Origin: Anaerolineales bacterium
GTDB taxonomy: Bacteria; Chloroflexota; Anaerolineae; Anaerolineales; E44-bin32
DNA length: 11,398 nt
Direction: 5' to 3'
NCBI GenBank assembly: GCA_023144145.1
Contig: JAGLGG010000072.1
Location: forward strand, 1-11,398
Below the pieces are notes generated by a model, which did not search any database, was not told where the DNA came from, and worked only from the letters and a program-made list of their open reading frames with translations. The translations under genes and the position numbers were made by a program. This document shows positions 6,174 through 11,398 of this stretch, piece after piece (the first letter of the stretch is position 1; each line of letters starts with the position of its first letter).

Positions 6174-6905
6174 CTAGACCAAAGGCCAAGGGTATGACCA
6201 GTGGTTACTAGGCTGTGGAAAAATTGGGTTGGTCAATAACTCATTTACACGCCTAGTTACCGCCTGGAACTCAGGTTCTGATATGAGCTCTAGAAATTCT
6301 GTTTTCAAGTGCTGATCTGAGATCAATCGATTATAAAATCTTTCGAGATCATCAAGTATTGTGACGGGGATAGGTTGCATAGCAAAATCCCAAACCACTG
6401 TCCTTAATTTATCCTCGGCATTAAAGCATACCCCGTGATCAATCGACCATATTTGTTGTTCTGCGCCGATAAGGATATGCCCGGCTTTGCGATCAGCATT
6501 GTTGATCACAATATCGAATACAGCGAGAGGGCGCAAACGGTTTTTTTCTTCCTCGCTAAATGCGAAATAATGATGATCCATGTGTGTGTCAACATATAGT
6601 TGCAATGATCCAGAGCCGGCAGGTCCGTCAGGCCGCAAAACAGTTGGGGGGACCAATTGCCAACCCAGAGATGAACTGGTGAGGTATGCCGCCACTTCAC
6701 GGGCAGCGAGTGAGCCCTCGGCAAAGTCCCAGAGAGGGCGCTCGCCACGGGATGGTTTATAGACAGCTGCCAAGACATCGTCTTGTGAGTGAACTTCTAC
6801 GAGGAATGTATAATTCGAACCCCAAAGAAATCGACCAGCAATGTGGATTTCGCCGGTCATCAAACTTCGGATGATAAGTTCGTTGGAGAACACTTCCTGC
6901 TTCAC
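6174..6905 (-). CDS. SCO1664 family protein (PI3/PI4-kinase-like fold)
   Basis: A 243-residue protein matching the family found with DUF3090 and MSMEG_4193-type phosphomutases. Seen: AAVYKPSRGERPLWDF with Lys50 in the place of the ATP-binding lysine, GSLAAREVAAYL (64-75), VPPTVLRPDGPAGSGSLQLYVD, a catalytic-loop-like NNADRKAGHIL (135-145) with Asp138, and IDHGVCF (155-161) with Asp156 as probable metal ligand. Family knowledge: distant similarity to phosphatidylinositol 3/4-kinases; substrate unknown. It is therefore most likely a small-molecule or protein kinase in the cytosol. The start is GTG at 6905, which has no clear SD; a downstream ATG at codon 16 would cut conserved sequence. It is 182 bp after the DUF3090 gene with a possible promoter in the gap. 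Confidence 0.88.
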   Translation of the reverse strand: MKQEVFSNELIIRSLMTGEIHIAGRFLWGSNYTFLVEVHSQDDVLAAVYKPSRGERPLWDFAEGSLAAREVAAYLTSSSLGWQLVPPTVLRPDGPAGSGSLQLYVDTHMDHHYFAFSEEEKNRLRPLAVFDIVINNADRKAGHILIGAEQQIWSIDHGVCFNAEDKLRTVVWDFAMQPIPVTILDDLERFYNRLISDQHLKTEFLELISEPEFQAVTRRVNELLTNPIFPQPSNHWSYPWPLV

Positions 6906-6987
6906 TTTATGGTATCGTGGCTCATGATTAAGATCGCAGGCCTATTTTAAACTCACAAAATGTGATTTATCGATATATGCTTGGAAT

Positions 6988-7016
6988 GTTCTATGACTCC
7001 ACTGAAAAAAGGTCAA
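6988..7016 (-). promoter_or_regulatory. Promoter candidate for the SCO1664-family gene
   Basis: On the minus strand TTGACC (7016-7011) and TAGAAC (6993-6988) are 17 bases apart, with the predicted start about 75 bases before the GTG. The -35 is the same hexamer as in the acetyltransferase promoter candidate. The -10 lacks the final T, so it may be weak, with the gene also transcribed from upstream. Confidence 0.35.
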
Positions 7017-7087
7017 TCACTAGGGACGCCTCCACTCGCTTTGAGGCTGGTTTTTCCAGTGCACTTTTCTATATGAATGGAATGAAA

Positions 7088-7615
7088 TTAATGCTTGTGC
7101 CCGTTGCGTTTTGGGCAGAAGTGCCCCTTAGGATCAATGGGTAGACTGCAGTTCCCACAAATCGGTCTTCCACGACTTGCAAGTTCAAGCCCCCATTGAC
7201 ACATAGACCGTAGTTGAGAGCGTGTACACCAAAAGCGGGCGACATCTTCCGAATCCTCGTCATCTTCTTCATCCTGAATCTCGCGCGCGACCAACACCAT
7301 TAAGTCTGTATCTTCATCGTATCCCAGGCCAATCTGGCCTACCCGAAATGCGGGGTCGATAGGGGTCTCCAATTCCATTTCAATTTCGGTGAAATTGTCT
7401 GAAGCTTCAGAGAGTTCAGGGTAACGTTCATTAAGATCCTGTAGGAATTGTTCGACTCCTACAGCGAGTGATTGGATTTGTTGTTTTTCAATGATGAGTG
7501 TTAGCATCAGATCATCAGAGCGTCCTTGTAGGTAGAAAACACGCTTTCCGGGCTCTCCTACAGTGTGTGTCGTAATCCGAGTAACAGGCTTTAACTCATA
7601 TTCAGTGGAAGGCAT
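7088..7615 (-). CDS. DUF3090 family protein with C-terminal zinc-ribbon-like cluster
   Basis: A 175-residue protein of the family that accompanies SCO1664-type and MSMEG_4193-type genes. Seen: an N-terminal domain starting YELKPVTRITTHTVGEPGKRVFYLQ, a middle segment FRVGQIGLGYDEDTDLMVLVARE, a very acidic stretch EIQDEEDDEDSED (112-124), FWCTRSQLRSM (128-138), and a cysteine cluster C153-x2-C156-x10-C167-x5-H173 that probably binds zinc. Function is unknown; the zinc cluster suggests a structural, binding or partner role rather than catalysis. ATG at 7615 follows GGAG by six bases. It lies 45 bp behind the phosphomutase gene, most likely in the same transcript. Confidence 0.9.
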   Translation of the reverse strand: MPSTEYELKPVTRITTHTVGEPGKRVFYLQGRSDDLMLTLIIEKQQIQSLAVGVEQFLQDLNERYPELSEASDNFTEIEMELETPIDPAFRVGQIGLGYDEDTDLMVLVAREIQDEEDDEDSEDVARFWCTRSQLRSMCQWGLELASRGRPICGNCSLPIDPKGHFCPKRNGHKH

Positions 7616-7660
7616 CCAATGCTCCGAATTGCCACGCGCTTTTCAACTATGAAAAGTATA

Positions 7661-8281
7661 TCATCCATCTATTGCTACCCGACTTGCGCTTGTATCGTTC
7701 AGTGTGAGTAAGTGAATACCAGGATCGATGTGCAGCGCGCTGATTGATGCAGGTAAGACGGATAAACGTTGAAAGAGATCTATATGTAAACCGATGTAAT
7801 GCGCAAGGATAAGTTTGATAACATCCGCATGAGACACGCACGCAAATGAGCCTTTCTTGCCTTTATGTCTGGAGCGAAGAAATTCAATTTCCGAAACAAC
7901 TCGATCCTGTGCTTCAACAAATGATTCCCCATCTGGAAAGCGGGCCAACGATGGGGTGGATTGAATAATAGGCCAAAGATTTCGTTTCCTAAGAGCTTTG
8001 AGCGACCGTCCCTCCCAGCTACCATATCGGATCTCTCCCAAGCCCTCCCGCTCAACAATCTCCAAACCCTTTGCATCTGCTAAAGGAGAGGCAGTTTCGA
8101 CTGTGCGTTCTAAGGGGCTTGAATAAATAGCCTGAAGAGGTATTTTTGCGAAATGGTCGACAAGCGCTTTGGCTTGTGCCTTCCCTTTTTCGTTAAGGTG
8201 AACTCCTGGTAACCAGCCAGCGAGTTTCCCCTTCCCAACATATTCGTTCTCGCCATGCCGGATAAGATAAATCAAAGTCAT
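7661..8281 (-). CDS. MSMEG_4193-family histidine phosphatase / probable phosphomutase
   Basis: A 206-residue member of the histidine phosphatase superfamily. Catalytic features are present: LIRHGEN with Arg8 and the phospho-accepting His9, YSSPLERTVETA with Arg59, LGEIRYGSWEG with Glu83 as likely proton donor, and VSHADVI with His151. Family knowledge: in Actinobacteria this subgroup belongs to a three-gene set with a PI-kinase-like protein and DUF3090, which led to the suggestion that it moves phosphate on a metabolite rather than simply removing it. All three partners are present here. ATG at 8281 has AAGGA seven bases upstream, and the gene starts 21 bp after the rarA stop, so the two are almost certainly co-transcribed. 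Confidence 0.92.
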   Translation of the reverse strand: MTLIYLIRHGENEYVGKGKLAGWLPGVHLNEKGKAQAKALVDHFAKIPLQAIYSSPLERTVETASPLADAKGLEIVEREGLGEIRYGSWEGRSLKALRKRNLWPIIQSTPSLARFPDGESFVEAQDRVVSEIEFLRSRHKGKKGSFACVSHADVIKLILAHYIGLHIDLFQRLSVLPASISALHIDPGIHLLTLNDTSASRVAIDG

Positions 8282-8302
8282 ATTTTTATCCTTATGTGAG
8301 TC

Positions 8303-9718
8303 TCACTTCTTCCCACGTGTATGGTGGCGTTTAATTTCTTCAACCTGAGATTCACTCAGATCAGGTAAATCAGTGCTATCCTCAATTCCAAGCGCTTGCC
8401 TTTGGGCGTTGCGCCATTGTTCCAGGCGATTATTAACATCAGTTTCATAACCCTGATCTGAAGGTTTGTAAAAATATCGACCTAGTAATTCATCGGGCAG
8501 ATACTGCTGCCCGATATGATGTCCGGGGTGCTCATGAGGATATTGATAGTTCTCTCCGTGCCCGAGAGCCTTTGCATCACGATTGGCATCCTTCAAATGC
8601 TGGGGCACTTCAACCACTCCCTCTTCCTCAAGCAATTTATATGCTTTGAAATACGACATTGCTGAATTCGACTTAGGTGCGGTTGCCAGGTAGATGGTTG
8701 CCTCAACGATGGGGAAAATTCCCTCCGGCAGACCAATAAACTCAAAAGCCTGCATTGCTGCTGAGGCAACGACAAGCCCGATCGGGTCCGCGAGTCCGAT
8801 GTCTTCTGATGCCAGGATTAGAAGACGACGGATGATGAAACGGGGAGATTCTCCTGCGTAAAGCATCTTTGCTAGCCAGTAGAGGGCTGCATCAACATCT
8901 GAACCACGGACGGATTTTATAAAAGCCGAAATGGTATCGTAATGCGCGTCTCCGTCCTTGTCATAAAGCACCGCTCTACGCTGGATCGACTCCTGGGCGA
9001 CTTCTAGGTCTATGTTAATGGCTCCACTCGTATCGGGCGGTGTTGATTCGACTGCTAGCTCTAAAGCGTTGAGTGCATTCCTGGCATCGCCTCCTGCTAC
9101 TCGTACCAAGTGTGCGAGCGCATCATCCTCAAGGTTTACTGAGCGGTCACCGTATCCACGACCGCGCTCTGAAACAGCATTTAGGATGAGGTGTTTAACT
9201 TCGTTATTCTGCAAAGGTCTTAGCTGGAATATTCGAGATCTTGAAACTAACGCGCCAATAACCTCGAAATATGGATTCTCCGTCGTAGCACCTATGAGCG
9301 TGATCTGACCGGTTTCGACGAGCGGAAGAAGGGCATCCTGCTGAGCCTTATTCCAACGATGAACTTCGTCGACGAACAGGATTGTCCGCTTCTGGTAAAG
9401 TTTGCGTCTTTCTTGAGCTTCACCTATTACGCGCCTGAGTTCAGCTTTCCCTGCCAGAACTGCTGACATGGTTTCGAAGTGTGATTCTGTCGTATTAGCG
9501 ATGATCATTGCCAGGGTTGTTTTGCCACTACCTGGTGGACCCCAAAGTATGATTGAAGAAAACAGGCGGTCGGATTCGATCGCACGACGTAATAAACGAC
9601 CTTCGCCAAGGATTTCCTCTTGCCCAACGAATTCCTGCAGAGTGCGCGGACGCATTCGTGCAGCCAAAGGGGCTTCGCCAACCATTCTTTTCATGAGAGC
9701 GTGGTCAAATAAATCCAT
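8303..9718 (-). CDS. rarA: Replication-associated recombination protein A (AAA+ ATPase, MgsA/WRNIP1 family)
   Basis: Acts at stalled replication forks, where the family binds single-strand DNA and SSB and helps restart. The 471 residues carry the AAA+ core: Walker A GPPGSGKT (60-67), Walker B ILFVDE (113-118) with EVHRWNK, sensor 1 GATTENP (143-149), and the arginine-finger segment SRSRIFQLRPL (159-169). A lid follows with GGDARNALNALELA, then the family tetramerisation part RGSDVDAALYWLAKMLYAGESPRFIIRRL. Length is a little above the E. coli protein (about 447), with an extra acidic C-terminal tail. ATG at 9718 puts PLAARMRPRTLQEFVGQ at the expected place, but no SD is seen. It heads the minus-strand run and is divergent from maf. 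Confidence 0.95.
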   Translation of the reverse strand: MDLFDHALMKRMVGEAPLAARMRPRTLQEFVGQEEILGEGRLLRRAIESDRLFSSIILWGPPGSGKTTLAMIIANTTESHFETMSAVLAGKAELRRVIGEAQERRKLYQKRTILFVDEVHRWNKAQQDALLPLVETGQITLIGATTENPYFEVIGALVSRSRIFQLRPLQNNEVKHLILNAVSERGRGYGDRSVNLEDDALAHLVRVAGGDARNALNALELAVESTPPDTSGAINIDLEVAQESIQRRAVLYDKDGDAHYDTISAFIKSVRGSDVDAALYWLAKMLYAGESPRFIIRRLLILASEDIGLADPIGLVVASAAMQAFEFIGLPEGIFPIVEATIYLATAPKSNSAMSYFKAYKLLEEEGVVEVPQHLKDANRDAKALGHGENYQYPHEHPGHHIGQQYLPDELLGRYFYKPSDQGYETDVNNRLEQWRNAQRQALGIEDSTDLPDLSESQVEEIKRHHTRGKK

Positions 9719-9819
9719 AATTTTTGGGGTGGATCGATTCTACCATCATACCAAGGTAGATAGAATTCTTGAGATTAGAAAACTGATCTTTTTCACGTTT
9801 TCGCATTCCTGCCTAGGGT

Positions 9820-9863
9820 GTAGGGGCAACGCGTGCAACTCGCACGTCGCCAGTCGCCCCTAC
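9820..9863. repeat. Small palindromic repeat, GTAGGGGC ... GCCCCTAC (REP/MITE-like remnant)
   Basis: GTAGGGGC (9820-9827) and GCCCCTAC (9856-9863) are perfect complements. Nested inside are CGTGC (9832-9836) and GCACG (9842-9846) around AACTC. A further half-site, GCCCCTAC, is at 9911-9918. Elements of the form GTAGGGGCGAC...GTCGCCCCTAC are common dispersed repeats in Chloroflexota (recalled, not searched). The imperfect inner arms suggest a decayed copy. Confidence 0.55.
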
Positions 9864-9964
9864 GACTAATTTCCAATAAGGCAGCGGTAACTAGTGCCTC
9901 TTTTTAGACAGCCCCTACGAGAAAAATGAAATCTGGAAGACATTAGAACATGTGCCGATTAAGG

Positions 9965-9995
9965 TTGACCAGGCACTGGATTCTGAAGTTAGAGT
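9965..9995 (+). promoter_or_regulatory. Weak promoter candidate for maf
   Basis: TTGACC (9965-9970) is followed after 19 bases by TAGAGT (9990-9995). The -35 is good, but the spacer is long and the -10 matches only four of six bases. It is the only -35-like hexamer noted upstream of maf on the plus strand. Confidence 0.25.
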
Positions 9996-10170
9996 TTGAA
10001 TTCTTCTGCGCTGGAAAGGTGGATGCTAAAGCCTGGTGGATGTGGAGCACGTTTGGGGGCTATGTTAGAATGGTCACTTGAATTATGTCATCGTAAAGCA
10101 TGGAACGATCGAGGGTGGAATTACCATCGTGCTTGAAGAGAAATTGTTTGAGGATAAGAAATATAAGAGT

Positions 10171-10860
10171 ATGCAATCTGGTTTAGGTCACACTGACCAA
10201 GTACCGTTGTTATTGGCTTCTGCTTCCCCAAGGAGAAAAGAATTACTTTCCTTAACAGGCTGGTCTAGCGAGGTTAGAGCAACGAAAATTAATGAGATAC
10301 TCAATATCGGTGAATCACCTGAATCCTATGTGAAACGAGTGGCGCAAGAAAAGGCTCGAAAAGCCCTGGAAAGCATTGATGATTCTTACATCGTGCTTGC
10401 GGCTGACACAATTGTGGTAAAGGAGGAGCGAATCCTCGGAAAGCCGGAAGACCCTGATCATGCGAAGCAAATCTTGAGTGAACTTGCAGGGAAGTCACAT
10501 CGAGTGTTAACAGCGCTCGCTATCGATGGTCAAGATCCAGGGCCCATGCTTGTGGAGGTATGTGAGACTGAAGTTCCAATGCGAGCGTACTCGCCCAAGG
10601 AAGTGGATGAATATATCGCCTCAGGATCGCCCCTGGACAAAGCAGGCGCATACGGAATCCAAGATGATGATTTTCACCCGGTCGAACTAGAAAAAATGGA
10701 AGGTTGTTATGCGAATGTCATGGGATTGCCCTTATGCCATCTTACGCGATCGATGAAGGTCTTTGGCCTTATCCCAGTGCATGACGTTCCAATTGAATGC
10801 CAGCGCTTTATAAATTTCCAATGTAAAGTCTTTCCTGAAATCCTGGGACATCAATTATGA
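10171..10860 (+). CDS. maf: Maf family nucleoside triphosphate pyrophosphatase (YhdE/dTTP-UTP type)
   Basis: Hydrolyses non-canonical nucleotides or dTTP/UTP to the monophosphate plus pyrophosphate, and in several bacteria is linked to septum formation. Motifs from ATG 10171: LLLASASPRRKELL (SPRR at 19-22), VAQEKA (57-62), AADTIV with Asp79, LGKP (89-92), GKSHRVLTA (107-115), GSPLDKAGAYGIQ (152-164), and CYANVMGLP. The KAGAYGIQ form is that of the YhdE branch; the YceF branch has CAGxFxSEG. The C-terminus runs about 35 residues beyond the core (to CKVFPEILG). The start is uncertain: in-frame TTG 10078 and GTG 10129 lie upstream, but the family core begins only about 12 residues after 10171, so earlier starts add an unconserved leader. 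Its stop overlaps the next gene's start. Confidence 0.93.
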   Translation: MQSGLGHTDQVPLLLASASPRRKELLSLTGWSSEVRATKINEILNIGESPESYVKRVAQEKARKALESIDDSYIVLAADTIVVKEERILGKPEDPDHAKQILSELAGKSHRVLTALAIDGQDPGPMLVEVCETEVPMRAYSPKEVDEYIASGSPLDKAGAYGIQDDDFHPVELEKMEGCYANVMGLPLCHLTRSMKVFGLIPVHDVPIECQRFINFQCKVFPEILGHQL

Positions 10861-11398
10861 ATAAAGTCGTAATCTCATTAGTTGGTTTCCTTTTTGCGGC
10901 TTGCACGCTAACCAGCGGCACTGCCACTGCGCCGAGTGAAAGCGCCACATTGCCAGGACCTCATGTAACAACCATATCAGCCCCCGATGTTGAAGAAATT
11001 GTCACCGATTTTCTGAGTGCCTGGAATGAGCGTGAGTACGAATTTATGTATGAGATGCTCAGCCCACAGAGTCAAGAGAGCATCTCCAAGGTCTCGTTCT
11101 TAGAGCGCTATGAGGATATCTGGAGCGCGGCGCATCTCACCGGAATCGAATTCGAAATCGTTTCATCCTTATTGGCCCCAGATGATGCCCAGGTTCGATA
11201 TCGGATAACGCTAAAAAGTGCAATTGTTAGAGAGCTGACCAGGGAAACTTGGCTTGGTTTGGAGAGAGATGGTGAATTATGGGGGATTGATTGGACCGAT
11301 CAGAGCATCCTCCCTGAGCTGACCCCCGATAGCGGTCTGCTCCTTGCGCCAATTATTCCAAACCGAGCCAATATTTACGATCGTAATGGACGCGCAAT
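10857..11398 (+). CDS. Penicillin-binding protein (class B), lipoprotein-type N-terminus and MecA_N/NTF2-like domain; 3' end cut
   Basis: ATG at 10857 overlaps the maf stop (ATGA), so the two genes are translationally coupled. 180 codons are visible. Residues 1-16 form a short hydrophobic signal ending FAAC, a plausible lipobox with Cys16, followed by a Ser/Thr/Pro-rich linker. Residues 44-150 (VEEIVTDFLSAWNEREYEFMYEML...) resemble the NTF2-like MecA_N domain of PBP2a-type proteins. Then PNRANIYDRNGRA matches the start of the class B PBP dimerisation domain (RGxIYDRNG). The transpeptidase domain with SxxK must lie beyond the window. Expected role: peptidoglycan cross-linking outside the membrane, here perhaps anchored by a lipid rather than a helix. 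No SD other than coupling is evident. Confidence 0.85.
   Translation, partial: MNKVVISLVGFLFAACTLTSGTATAPSESATLPGPHVTTISAPDVEEIVTDFLSAWNEREYEFMYEMLSPQSQESISKVSFLERYEDIWSAAHLTGIEFEIVSSLLAPDDAQVRYRITLKSAIVRELTRETWLGLERDGELWGIDWTDQSILPELTPDSGLLLAPIIPNRANIYDRNGRA

Larger units (their letters stand above)
9719..10077. other. Divergent intergenic region between rarA and maf
   Basis: It holds start signals of two genes facing apart. A small palindromic repeat lies at 9820-9863, with a third half-copy GCCCCTAC at 9911-9918. For rarA a TAGAAT box lies about 30 bases upstream of the ATG (minus strand) without a convincing -35. For maf a TTGACC hexamer is at 9965-9970. No RNA gene or ORF is convincing. 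Confidence 0.55.

Noticed and set aside
9735..9870. tRNA gene or other structured RNA in the rarA-maf gap
   Set aside because: GATCGATTC-like and palindromic pieces suggested a T-arm, but no acceptor, D or anticodon arms can be assembled.
9890..9908. Terminator AGGCA...TGCCT with CTTTTT in the rarA-maf gap
   Set aside because: Only about five pairs with an 11-base loop, and no gene ends on the plus strand upstream of it.
1..11398. CRISPR array, insertion sequence or prophage
   Set aside because: No regularly spaced repeats, transposase, integrase or phage structural genes are seen; all long frames match chromosomal housekeeping-type families.

Overview
The window looks like ordinary chromosome from a Chloroflexota bacterium, most likely Anaerolineae-like. 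This is inferred from gene content and moderate GC, not from any search. The strongest clue is the trio SCO1664-family kinase-like protein, DUF3090 protein and MSMEG_4193-family phosphomutase, which is known almost only from Actinobacteria and Chloroflexota. A lipoprotein-type MecA_N/penicillin-binding protein and GTAGGGGC-type small repeats agree with this. There is no sign of phage, insertion sequence, CRISPR array or rRNA/tRNA genes.

Layout. Nine recognisable genes lie on the minus strand and two on the plus strand. In minus-strand transcription order (right to left): rarA (9718-8303), phosphomutase (8281-7661), DUF3090 protein (7615-7088), SCO1664-family protein (6905-6174), homoserine dehydrogenase (6013-4970), a two-domain GNAT acetyltransferase (4482-3466), a HAD hydrolase (3357-2734), an MFS transporter (2381-1089) and a diacylglycerol/lipid kinase cut by the left edge (603-1). 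Divergent from rarA, on the plus strand, are a Maf nucleotide pyrophosphatase (10171-10860) and, overlapping its stop by ATGA, a class B penicillin-binding protein running off the right edge.

Functional grouping. The genes from rarA to the DUF3090 gene are tightly spaced and probably co-transcribed. The SCO1664-family gene follows after a 182-bp gap with its own possible promoter. The trio suggests an uncharacterised phospho-metabolite pathway with a kinase-like, a phosphomutase-like and a zinc-ribbon partner. Maf plus PBP pair septation or nucleotide quality control with cell-wall synthesis. The remaining genes (threonine/methionine biosynthesis, acetyltransferase, HAD, efflux, lipid kinase) look like separate units with long gaps.

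Most notable element. The 487-bp gap in front of the acetyltransferase holds, in order on the minus strand, a promoter-like TTGACC/TAGACT pair, a ribosome-binding site, a 32-codon leader ORF, a GC-rich intrinsic terminator with its T tract, a second palindrome, and then the SD and ATG of the gene. Segments in the leader can pair as 1:2, 2:3 or 3:4, as in classical ribosome-mediated attenuation. This suggests that the acetyltransferase is induced when translation of the small ORF is disturbed, for example by a ribosome-targeting compound.
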